In this document: one piece after another, positions 6,869 to 13,160 of the stretch
How positions within the stretch are numbered: the first letter of the stretch is position 1
How the letters are laid out: the number at the start of each line of letters is the position of its first letter
Assembly: GCA_002402545.1 (NCBI GenBank)
Contig: DHGA01000053.1
Span: 230 to 13,703, forward strand
Direction: 5' to 3'
DNA length: 13,474 bases
Source of the DNA: Syntrophaceae bacterium UBA4810
Lineage (GTDB): Bacteria; Desulfobacterota; Syntrophia; Syntrophales; Smithellaceae
The notes under the pieces: generated by a model
Databases searched by the model: none
What the model was told of the DNA's origin: nothing
What the model saw: the letters and a program-made list of their open reading frames with translations, nothing else
Position numbers and translations under genes: made by a program

Positions 6869-8020
6869 ATGATGAAAAAACTATCCCGGATTATATTGTT
6901 GTTATTGAGCATATTTCTTTTTTTCTGCTCAAGTGTTCAGCAAATAATCTATCCCGCCGTTGCTCCGGCGACACAATGCCTGCCCAGCTTCCCAGATAAA
7001 GACGGCTGGTATGGCGGCGACGGGGCCTATTCTATAGCGCTGGATAAAGAACGGACATTGTGGCTCTTCGGCGATACTTTTGTTTCGGAAGAGAAAGGAC
7101 GCAATGACCGCGTCGGCATGGATGTGGTTTTGGGAACAACGCTGGCCATCTCCAACTGCTCATCAAGCGGCCAGTTCGAAATTAAATATTTTATAAAAAA
7201 TAAAAACGGAGAATTTATATCATCTTTTGGCGAAAAGGAATGGTTCTGGCCGCAGGATCCCTTTATCGCCAACGGCACGCTCTATATTCCTCTGCTGGTT
7301 ATTGAAGCGCTGCCCAAAGAACACGCGCCTTTCAACTTCAAAGTAGCCGGACATAAAATTGCCGTGATAAAGGATTTTACGCCCGCTGATCCCCACACGT
7401 GGAGAATTGATTATCTGGATATAACAAAATCAATCCCGCCGGAAATTACATCCCTAGCCGCCACGGCAATAGTTCACCGCGACTATGTGTATTTTTATCC
7501 TTTGTGTAAATTTACCGCCGGCAGCGCGGTTTTTCCCGGAAACATTCTGGCGCGTGTTTTGGCCAACGAGATAAACGACAAAATTTGGAATATAGAATAT
7601 TTCAACAATGACGGAAAATGGGAGAAAAAACTCGACGCGCAGCGCGTAAAAATCATGTTTGCCGATGCTTTATCGGAGCTCTCCGTGCGCTACCGGCCCA
7701 ATGAAAACAAATGGATAGCCGTTTATACTTCCACAAAAGACAAGGGAAGCAAGCTTATTTATCAGGAAGCCTCAAGCCCTGAAGGCCCGTGGACAGAGCC
7801 AAAAATACTGGCCGGAAAAATACCTGAAGTCGATGAGCAAAGCCCGCTTTTTGACAAAAATACTTTTTGCTACGCGGGCAAGGAGCATGCGCAGTTTTCA
7901 GGACGCGGAAATATCGTGGCCACTTACGTGTGCAACTCGCTGGAAGAGGATACAGAAACCAGCTTTATCCGCAGGAATCTATTCATTTACCGGCCGGTGG
8001 TTTTAAACATTAACTACTGA
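6869..8020 (+). CDS. Probable exported DUF4185-like beta-propeller lipoprotein
   Basis: This 383-residue exported protein has a basic start (MMKKLSR), a hydrophobic segment at 9-19, and Cys20 followed by SS. This suggests a lipoprotein, but the residues before the cysteine (LFF) are an atypical lipobox. The mature part carries GWYGGDGAYSIAL (46-58) and TLWLFGDTF (63-71), then WPQDPFI (127-133), VRYRPNENKWIAVYT (273-287) and ASSPEGPW (301-308). I associate this pattern with DUF4185 and related five-bladed, glycosidase-like propellers. The enzymatic activity is unknown, and I cannot name catalytic residues with confidence. The start is uncertain: AAGG lies 1 nt before the first ATG and 4 nt before the second (6872), which favours the second. 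It sits divergently from the outer-membrane barrel gene, so both may belong to one envelope function. Confidence 0.7.
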   Translation: MMKKLSRIILLLLSIFLFFCSSVQQIIYPAVAPATQCLPSFPDKDGWYGGDGAYSIALDKERTLWLFGDTFVSEEKGRNDRVGMDVVLGTTLAISNCSSSGQFEIKYFIKNKNGEFISSFGEKEWFWPQDPFIANGTLYIPLLVIEALPKEHAPFNFKVAGHKIAVIKDFTPADPHTWRIDYLDITKSIPPEITSLAATAIVHRDYVYFYPLCKFTAGSAVFPGNILARVLANEINDKIWNIEYFNNDGKWEKKLDAQRVKIMFADALSELSVRYRPNENKWIAVYTSTKDKGSKLIYQEASSPEGPWTEPKILAGKIPEVDEQSPLFDKNTFCYAGKEHAQFSGRGNIVATYVCNSLEEDTETSFIRRNLFIYRPVVLNINY

Positions 8021-8048
8021 TTCATATATAGGCCCCCTATACTAATTG

Positions 8049-8135
8049 GTCATTGCGAACGACGCTTAAGCGGAGTAAAGCAATCTCTCGCCGCAGCGCA
8101 GAGATTCCTTCGCCGCTTTCGCGGCTCGGAATGAC
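8049..8135. repeat. Palindromic dispersed repeat, copy A
   Basis: The left end is GTCATTGCGAACGACG with inner AAAGCAATCTC. The right half is GAGATTCCTTCG and ends in CTCGGAATGAC. The two halves are inverted relative to each other and could fold into one long imperfect hairpin. No coding capacity is seen. Confidence 0.75.
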
Positions 8136-8143
8136 AAAGCGGT

Positions 8144-8265
8144 GTCATCGTGAGGATAAGCCGAAGCCGCGAGCGCAGCGTGGCGGTCAGGCGATGCGGC
8201 GATCTATTTAACTGTCTGCTACTCTTGAGATTGCTTCGTCCCGATAAATCAGGCCTCGCAATGAC
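8144..8265. repeat. Palindromic dispersed repeat, copy B
   Basis: It starts GTCATCGTGAGGATAAGC and ends with GAGATTGCTTCGTCCC, then CTCGCAATGAC. The right half is close to the element consensus, while the left half is diverged and enlarged by a CG-rich stretch. It begins 9 bp after copy A, so the two stand in tandem. Confidence 0.7.
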
Positions 8266-8290
8266 AGCACTTGAAAGATATGCGCCTTGG

Positions 8291-8327
8291 CCATTGCGCC
8301 CAGCTCCGAACTGTGTCCTTGCAATGA
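8291..8327. repeat. Short degenerate copy of the palindromic repeat
   Basis: CCATTGCGCCC at the left and CCTTGCAATGAC at the right reproduce only the outer ends of the element, with a short unrelated centre. It looks like a deletion remnant lying between copies B and C. Confidence 0.5.
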
Positions 8328-8337
8328 CACTCCCCGT

Positions 8338-8456
8338 GTCATTGCGAAAGCCGCGTAAGCGGAGTGAAGCAATCTCTTACACTAAACTCAAAAGCCTGAG
8401 ATTATCGCGGCGACTGCGTCGTATTGCTTCACCTTCCTGCGGCGGTTCGCAATGGC
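8338..8456. repeat. Palindromic dispersed repeat, copy C
   Basis: The left half is GTCATTGCGAAAGCCGCG with GTGAAGCAATCTC. The right half has GAGATTATCGCGG and GTATTGCTTCAC and ends in TTCGCAATGGC. The CCGCG/CGCGG and GAAGCAAT/ATTGCTTC pairs support folding into a long hairpin. Confidence 0.7.
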
Positions 8457-8501
8457 GGAAAAAGAAAAGGCACGCGGCGCCATGACAAAAGGTACAAAAA
8501 A

Positions 8502-8532
8502 ATCCCCGGAAGTTGATCACCCTTCCGGGGAT
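8502..8532 (-). terminator. Strong terminator of the leftward isomerase-oxidoreductase operon
   Basis: An 11-bp perfect stem (ATCCCCGGAAG and CTTCCGGGGAT) has a 9-nt loop. On the leftward transcript it is followed by a run of seven T residues, counting the last stem base. It stands about 42 bp beyond the oxidoreductase stop codon. Confidence 0.9.
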
Positions 8533-8574
8533 AATTATTTTAACCGACCATTTACCCTAAAGGCCTTACATAGA

Positions 8575-9564
8575 CTACGCTTTGAGCAATCCTGTAACCC
8601 GCCCGATTTCCGCTGCTGCCTCTTTAGCCATCCTTTCGATAACCTCTTTGCAGGTGGGAATATCTTTTATCAAACCTACCGACTGCCCCATCATCATGGG
8701 CGCGTTATCAACATTGCCTGTTTCCCAGGCTTCCTTCACCCTCTGACCGGAAATAAGCGGAATCAGGTCTTCCAGGCCGCAGCCCTTGGCTTCGAGCGCC
8801 AGAACTTCGGAAACAACCTTGTTTTTTATTGCCCTGCCCTGCAGGCCGATTGATTTGCACATGAGCGTGGTTTCAAATTCCTGCCGGCGGATAATTTCCT
8901 GTTTGATATTTTCGTGCACTTCGCATTCTTTTGTCGCCACAAAACGCGTGGCCATCATCACGCCCTCGGCGCCCAAAACAAGCGCCGCCGCCATCGTGCG
9001 GCCATTCGCGACGCCGCCTACGGTAACGACCGGAATTTTCACCGCTTCGGCAATGCGCGGAGTTAAAATCATGGTGGTTACATCATCATTGAGCGGATGG
9101 CCGCCTTCTTCAATTCCCGCGGCGTAAATGCCGTCGTAGCCGATTTTTTCCGCGTGCACGGCATGGCGCACCGAGCCGACCTTGTGAAACATCTTGACGC
9201 CGGCTTTTTTCAAAATATCGATAAATTCCATACCCACGGCTTTATCCAAGGGCGTGCCGGAAATTTCGAGGCCCGCCACCTTTTCTTCGGCGCACACGCG
9301 CAGGTACATTTTATGATGTTCCGCGGTGATATGCACGGAAGGGAGAATCGTCACGTTTACCATAAAGGGTTTGTCGGTCAGCTTTTTGGTCTCCCTGATC
9401 GCCGCGCGGAATTCCTCCTCAGTAGGATAATTGCCGGCGGTGAGGTTCCCCATACCGCCCGCGTTGGACACCGCTGCACAGAGTTTCGGTTTGCAAAGCC
9501 ACATCATCGCGCCGCAGATTATGGGATACTTAATGCCAAACATTTCTGTAATTGCTGTTTTCAT
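8575..9564 (-). CDS. FMN-dependent oxidoreductase, nitronate monooxygenase/FabK/PfaD-type family
   Basis: This 329-residue TIM-barrel flavoprotein belongs to the 2-nitropropane dioxygenase family. The N-terminus reads FGIKYPIICGAM. The family hallmark GIEEGGHP is at 150-157, with His156 at the catalytic position of nitronate monooxygenases. The FMN-phosphate-binding region TVGGVANGRTMAAALVLGAE is at 181-200, followed by MMATRF. Known members include nitronate monooxygenases, the enoyl reductases FabK and PfaD, and the mycobacterial steroid-ring enzyme IpdC, which acts on CoA thioesters. Because it follows an enoyl-CoA isomerase gene by only 30 bp in one operon, I infer a role in reducing or remodelling an unsaturated acyl-CoA rather than nitronate detoxification. 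The ribosome site is GGAGTG, 5-6 nt before ATG. Family assignment is firm; substrate is inference. Confidence 0.85.
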   Translation of the reverse strand: MKTAITEMFGIKYPIICGAMMWLCKPKLCAAVSNAGGMGNLTAGNYPTEEEFRAAIRETKKLTDKPFMVNVTILPSVHITAEHHKMYLRVCAEEKVAGLEISGTPLDKAVGMEFIDILKKAGVKMFHKVGSVRHAVHAEKIGYDGIYAAGIEEGGHPLNDDVTTMILTPRIAEAVKIPVVTVGGVANGRTMAAALVLGAEGVMMATRFVATKECEVHENIKQEIIRRQEFETTLMCKSIGLQGRAIKNKVVSEVLALEAKGCGLEDLIPLISGQRVKEAWETGNVDNAPMMMGQSVGLIKDIPTCKEVIERMAKEAAAEIGRVTGLLKA

Positions 9565-9594
9565 TTTTTCACTCCTGATAATTATTCAATTTTT

Positions 9595-10320
9595 TTAGTC
9601 GTCTATCGTAAGAGAAAACGAGCCGCCGGAGGCAAGCTCATCAGGTGCCTCCAGAATTTCAATAATCTCTTTATGCAGACGTTTCTTTAACTCGCCAAAT
9701 ATGCCGCGTTTCTTTTTAAAAGTTTTTGCAAAGGCCAGCGCCTGAGCCATCAGGTCGGCCTGGTCCTCGCAGGCCTTTAAAATTACATGGTGCGCTTCCA
9801 TTTCCTTCGCTGTATAGCGGTTGCCGGTAAGCTGCATTTCCACAAGTTTATACATGGGAACGGCTTTTTTGATAAACGCATTCATGCCGGCACGAAAGGG
9901 AATTCCCAGATTCACCTCGGGAAAACAGAAAAAGCCCTTGTCGGAACGCATAAAGCGAAAGTCGCAAGCGCAAGACATTATCGACCCATTGCCGAAAGCA
10001 TGACCGTTTATCGCCGCGATAACCGGCACTGGATAGGCAACAAGTTTTTTAAAAACAATGTCCATCCCGCGGATGAAATCAATCACCGGCTGGTATTCCT
10101 TTTTCTGCGCTTTATCCAGAATCCACTCCACGTCTATCCCCTGTGAAAAGTTCTTTTCATCATTGGAGGTGATAATCAGGGCGGTAACAGTCTTGTCGGC
10201 GATTATTTCATCGAGCATCGCGTTCATAGTATTGGCAAAATCGAGATTCTGCTTGTTTGCTCCATTGGTCATGGTCAAAATTGCCACTGTTTCGTCTTTT
10301 TCCCACTTCATAATTTCCAT
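9595..10320 (-). CDS. Enoyl-CoA isomerase, ECI1-like crotonase-fold protein
   Basis: This 241-residue protein is the third crotonase-fold protein of the window. The oxyanion-hole regions are FSQGIDVEW (58-66) and GHAFGNGSI (106-114). Ile114 occupies the place of the first catalytic Glu of hydratase. Glu135 in PEVNLGIP matches the second Glu and the single catalytic Glu of mitochondrial and plant delta3,delta2-enoyl-CoA isomerases (NETQLGI, SEVDIGLP). The MRSDKGF stretch before it also recalls plant ECI. I therefore predict a 3-enoyl to 2-enoyl-CoA isomerase. Classical hydratase activity is unlikely. The C-terminus (SFSLTIDD) lacks the FEKRxPDF tail seen in the other two. The first ATG is supported by AAGGA 9 nt upstream. 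It heads the operon with the FMN oxidoreductase. Confidence 0.82.
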   Translation of the reverse strand: MEIMKWEKDETVAILTMTNGANKQNLDFANTMNAMLDEIIADKTVTALIITSNDEKNFSQGIDVEWILDKAQKKEYQPVIDFIRGMDIVFKKLVAYPVPVIAAINGHAFGNGSIMSCACDFRFMRSDKGFFCFPEVNLGIPFRAGMNAFIKKAVPMYKLVEMQLTGNRYTAKEMEAHHVILKACEDQADLMAQALAFAKTFKKKRGIFGELKKRLHKEIIEILEAPDELASGGSFSLTIDD

Positions 10321-10354
10321 ATTATTCCATCCTTATAGCATTTTTAGTTTTCCT

Positions 10355-10383
10355 GTCATATTTGCGTTGCTCTTTGAGGTCAA
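10355..10383 (-). promoter_or_regulatory. Promoter of the leftward isomerase-oxidoreductase operon
   Basis: Read leftward, TTGACC (complement of 10378-10383) and TATGAC (complement of 10355-10360) are exactly 17 bp apart, with the -10 box 34 nt before the start codon at 10320. This is the best sigma-70-like pair I found in the window. Confidence 0.6.
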
Positions 10384-10581
10384 GCAATAAAAATCAATGC
10401 CATAGGTAAAAACTATTTGCCTGCTTTTTTCAACAGATAAATCCCTTAATTTACAAAAACTTATAATAAAACTCTGACCGCGCGCGCGACACCATATAAG
10501 CCCTCTTCACCCGTCTTAAAAAGCAAATTCCTGTTGACTCCTGCGATTCATCTGGCAAAATGGCCGCATAAATTTTAAAAA

Positions 10582-11652
10582 ATGTCCTCAAACAAGATCG
10601 GTAAAAAAATGGATAATAATGTGGGTATGATCGCCTGGGAAGTCACGCGCAGCTGCAATTTAAACTGCGTCCATTGCCGCGCCGCTTCTAATTGCGGCCC
10701 TTATCCGGGAGAGCTTTCCACAAAACATTGCTTAAATCTGATTGATGAAATTGCCTCTTTTTCCAAACCCGTTATTATTCTCACCGGCGGCGAGCCGCTG
10801 ATGCGGCCGGATATTTTTGACATCGCAAAGTATGGCACAAAAAAAGGCCTGCGCATGGTCATGGCGACCAACGGCACACTGGTTGATGAATTAATCGCAA
10901 AAAAAATGATGGAAAGCGGCATTCAGCGTGTCAGTATCAGTATTGACGGCAAAGACGCCGAAAGCCATGACGCTTTTCGCGCCGAGCAGGGCGCTTTCGC
11001 CGGAGCGATGCGCGGCATTGAGGCGCTGAAAGCCGCGGGTATGGAATTTCAGATAAATACAACCATCACCACAGCAAATCTGCGGCAAATTGAAGAAATA
11101 CAAAACTTAGTCATCAATTTGGGAGCTGCCGCGCATCATATTTTCTTGCTTGTGCCCACAGGCAGAGGCAAAGAATTAGCCGAACAAGCCATTACCGCCG
11201 CCAACTATGAAGAAACGCTGATGTGGTTTCACAAACAGAGCTTCACCTGCCCTATTCAGCTCAAGGCAACCTGCGCGCCGCATTATTTCCGCGTTATGCG
11301 CCAGCAGAAAATTAAAGGCGCAAAGCCGGCAAAAAAAGCGGGCGGCCATTTTCATGAATCAACGCGCGGCTGCCTGGGCGGCATCACTTTCTGTTTTATT
11401 TCCCATGTAGGGCAGGTTCAGCCCTGCGGTTATCTGGAGTTGGATTGCGACAATGTGCTGAAGCAGAGCTTTGCCGATATCTGGGAAAATTCAGAAATCT
11501 TCCGCAACTTGCGTGATTACAGCAAATATAAAGGCAAATGCGGACGCTGTGAATTTATTAAAGTATGCGGCGGCTGCCGCGCCCGCGCCTATGAGGCCAC
11601 CGGCGATTATCTGGCCGAGGAACCGTTGTGTTTGTATGAGCCGAAAAAATAA
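10582..11652 (+). CDS. ahbD: Heme b synthase, radical SAM (siroheme-dependent heme pathway)
   Basis: AhbD oxidatively decarboxylates two propionates of iron-coproporphyrin III to the vinyl groups of heme b, the last step of the siroheme-dependent pathway of sulfate reducers and archaea. The 356 residues carry the radical-SAM cluster CNLNCVHC (Cys25, Cys29, Cys32), GGEP at 69-72, and a cysteine-rich C-terminal auxiliary-cluster region: Cys264 (RGCLGG), Cys282 (QPCGYLELDC), Cys320, Cys323, Cys329, Cys332 and Cys350. The stretches WEVTRSCN, HIFLLVPTGRG, KATCAPHYFRVMRQ and VCGGCRARAYEATGDY match my memory of AhbD rather than AhbC, which has a WNxTRRCNLKCxHCY type start. The start is uncertain: no good ribosome site precedes 10582, and the ATG at codon 11 (10612) is an alternative. 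A siroheme decarboxylase-type gene follows. Confidence 0.85.
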   Translation: MSSNKIGKKMDNNVGMIAWEVTRSCNLNCVHCRAASNCGPYPGELSTKHCLNLIDEIASFSKPVIILTGGEPLMRPDIFDIAKYGTKKGLRMVMATNGTLVDELIAKKMMESGIQRVSISIDGKDAESHDAFRAEQGAFAGAMRGIEALKAAGMEFQINTTITTANLRQIEEIQNLVINLGAAAHHIFLLVPTGRGKELAEQAITAANYEETLMWFHKQSFTCPIQLKATCAPHYFRVMRQQKIKGAKPAKKAGGHFHESTRGCLGGITFCFISHVGQVQPCGYLELDCDNVLKQSFADIWENSEIFRNLRDYSKYKGKCGRCEFIKVCGGCRARAYEATGDYLAEEPLCLYEPKK

Positions 11653-11697
11653 CCCGATGTTTATACTTTATTCCGGGATTTAAGATTGTTTTATAAT

Positions 11698-11772
11698 GTC
11701 TTTGCGAGGGAGAATAACGACCGAAGCAATCTCAGAGATCGCTTCGTTGCCTAAAGACTCCTCGCGATGACA
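11698..11772. repeat. Palindromic dispersed repeat, copy D, between the heme genes
   Basis: The ends are TGTCTTTGCGAGG and CCTCGCGATGACA, and inside are CGAAGCAATCTC and GAGATCGCTTCG. The element is shorter and more regular than the copies at 8049-8456 but is clearly of the same family. It fills most of the 166-bp gap between ahbD and the next gene, and would form a hairpin in a joint transcript. Confidence 0.75.
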
Positions 11773-11818
11773 CTTAATTTATCATTGATGGCGTAATGGC
11801 AAAATAGGATATTTTAAA

Positions 11819-12265
11819 ATGGAAGAAACAGATAAAAAGATACTAAACATTCTGCAGAAAGAATTCCCGCTGACCGAAGAACCTTTTTCCATTGTCGCGA
11901 AAAAATGTGGCATCAGCGAAGAAGAAGTTCTGGCACGCGTGCAAAAAATGAAAAACGAAGGAATCATCCGCCGCATCGGCGCTGTTTTTGACGGCGCCAA
12001 GCTGGGGCGATCCAGCACTTTATGCGCCGCGCGCGTGCCAGAGGACAAAATCGAATTATTTGTTACAACAGTAAACGCCAACAAAAACGTTACACATAAT
12101 TATCGACGCGACGCTGAATACAACATCTGGTTTACCGTAAGCGCGGCAAGCGCTAAAGAACTGGAATCTTTTCTTGATAATGTAAAAGAAAAAACCGGCG
12201 TGACTGATATTTTAGACATGCGCGCGGTAAGGACTTTTAAAATCAACGCGTCTTTTGAATTATAA
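11819..12265 (+). CDS. Siroheme decarboxylase subunit, AhbA/AhbB family (Lrp/AsnC-like fold)
   Basis: AhbA and AhbB together decarboxylate siroheme to 12,18-didecarboxysiroheme, the first committed step of the alternative heme pathway. This 148-residue protein has an N-terminal winged-helix half like AsnC/Lrp (DKKILNILQ at 5-13, VQKMKNEGIIRRIGAVFD at 41-58). Its C-terminal half is ferredoxin-like and contains THNYRRDAEYNIWFTV (92-107), the conserved segment I associate with siroheme decarboxylases and the related NirD/L/G/H proteins. A plain Lrp-type regulator is the alternative, but this motif and the ahbD neighbour argue for the enzyme. I cannot decide between AhbA and AhbB; only one subunit is in the window. 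No clear ribosome site precedes the ATG, and 166 bp with a palindromic repeat separate it from ahbD. Confidence 0.8.
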   Translation: MEETDKKILNILQKEFPLTEEPFSIVAKKCGISEEEVLARVQKMKNEGIIRRIGAVFDGAKLGRSSTLCAARVPEDKIELFVTTVNANKNVTHNYRRDAEYNIWFTVSAASAKELESFLDNVKEKTGVTDILDMRAVRTFKINASFEL

Positions 12266-12308
12266 AAAGCACTGTCGCTTCGGGTGTAATGACAACTTAC
12301 TTGTTTTC

Positions 12309-12341
12309 TTGACACCAAAAAAACATCCTATTGACGCCAAA
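12309..12341 (+). promoter_or_regulatory. Tandem 11-bp direct repeat upstream of the Yip1-type gene
   Basis: TTGACACCAAA (12309-12319) and TTGACGCCAAA (12331-12341) differ at one base and start 22 bp apart, about two helical turns. The second ends exactly where the -35 region of a TATATT box (12365-12370) would begin. That region reads GACAAT, a poor -35 box, which is what an activator-dependent promoter would show. Confidence 0.4.
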
Positions 12342-12416
12342 GACAATTCATGAGAAATGTTCACTATATTTTTTCAGTTTACGTTAAAAAAATACTTTTT
12401 AAGGAGGTAGGGAAAC

Positions 12417-13073
12417 ATGGAAATAAAAGAATTTGATTTTGCCGAAATTCCCCAGAAAGCCTTAAATATCTTAACAAAACCCGCGGAATTTTTTAAATCT
12501 ATGCACAAATCCGGCGGATTTCTGGAACCCGTTATTTTCGCAATCATTATGGGTATTGTCGCCGGAATCATACAATCCATTATCAATATCATCGGGTTAA
12601 GCTATGTAAGCAGGGGGTTTTTAGACAGCCTGGGACTCATTATCTTCATTCCTCTTGCCGTCATTATTGGCAGTTTCATCGGTGCCGCCATAATGTATTT
12701 GATTTGGAAACTGATGGGTTCACAGGAAAACTATGAAACTTCATATAGATGCGTTGCTTACCTGACAGTTCTAGCGCCGATTGCCGCAATATTGGGGGTT
12801 ATCCCCTACGCGGGAATAATTTTAAACGCGCTCATTGGACTTTTCTTTATCGTCATGGCAAGCATTTACGTGCATAATATCGAAGCAAAAAAAGCGTGGC
12901 TGGTTTTCGGAATCCTTTTCGCGCTTCTGGTCTTAATTCAGTTAAGAGCAGAGTATAAATTTCGCAACTTCTCCTCTTCAGCAGATGAAGTAAGAAAAAA
13001 AATGGAAGAGCTAAACAAGCAATATCAGCAGCAGCTCGAAGAAGCTAGAAAACAAGCTGAACGTTATAGATAA
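12417..13073 (+). CDS. Yip1-family-like integral membrane protein
   Basis: This 218-residue inner-membrane protein has about five hydrophobic segments (roughly 37-61, 73-98, 112-130, 132-152, 159-177). A cytoplasm-like N-terminus with KPAEFFKSM (21-29) precedes them. The layout, with FKSM before the first segment and SYRCVAYLTVLAPIAAIL (109-126) in the middle, recalls bacterial YIP1-domain proteins (PF04893), whose function is not established. The last 40 residues are highly charged and rich in Glu, Lys and Gln (EVRKKMEELNKQYQQQLEEA), a probable coiled coil that could bind a partner. The start is firm: AAGGAGG lies 9 nt upstream. It appears to be a single-gene unit, with possible regulatory repeats upstream and a hairpin terminator after it. 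No link to polA downstream is evident. Confidence 0.72.
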   Translation: MEIKEFDFAEIPQKALNILTKPAEFFKSMHKSGGFLEPVIFAIIMGIVAGIIQSIINIIGLSYVSRGFLDSLGLIIFIPLAVIIGSFIGAAIMYLIWKLMGSQENYETSYRCVAYLTVLAPIAAILGVIPYAGIILNALIGLFFIVMASIYVHNIEAKKAWLVFGILFALLVLIQLRAEYKFRNFSSSADEVRKKMEELNKQYQQQLEEARKQAERYR

Positions 13074-13098
13074 AAAATTTAAATTGCTTTGAAAGCAG

Positions 13099-13134
13099 GC
13101 TCACCCTGATGAGAATTTTCGCGGCAGGGTGAGC
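13099..13134 (+). terminator. Terminator between the Yip1-type gene and polA
   Basis: A 10-bp perfect stem (GCTCACCCTG and CAGGGTGAGC) with a 16-nt loop is followed by TTATCTTTCTT. It stands 25 bp beyond the stop codon of the membrane-protein gene. The T tract is broken, so termination may be incomplete. Confidence 0.65.
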
Positions 13135-13160
13135 TTATCTTTCTTCATAAGTTTTAAATC

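Larger units (their letters stand above)
8021..8574. other. 554-bp non-coding region rich in degenerate palindromic repeats
   Basis: Most of this stretch is built from copies of a palindromic element whose ends read TCATTGCG and CGCAATGAC and whose inner parts read GAAGCAATCTC and GAGATTGCTTC. Open frames across it (for example 8150-8485) are arginine-rich by-products of the repeats and have no family resemblance. The right end holds the terminator of the leftward operon. Confidence 0.75.

Noticed and set aside
8049..8456. Possible CRISPR array
   Set aside because: The repeated units are imperfect inverted repeats of varying length with no regular spacers, and no cas gene is present.
8150..8485. 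A 111-codon rightward open frame
   Set aside because: It is made almost entirely of the palindromic repeats, is arginine- and leucine-rich with no recognisable motif, and has no ribosome site.
9097..9690. A 197-codon rightward open frame opposite the FMN oxidoreductase gene
   Set aside because: It is a mirror of a well-supported gene. It crosses the operon's intergenic gap and shows no motif.
11819..12265. Plain Lrp/AsnC transcription regulator
   Set aside because: The HNYRR...YNIWFTV segment and the ahbD neighbour fit the siroheme decarboxylase family better. A regulatory role remains a minor alternative.
12270..12292. Possible half copy of the palindromic repeat after the decarboxylase gene
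   Set aside because: CTGTCGCTTCGGGTGTAATG shares only a few bases with the element's right half and has no left half.
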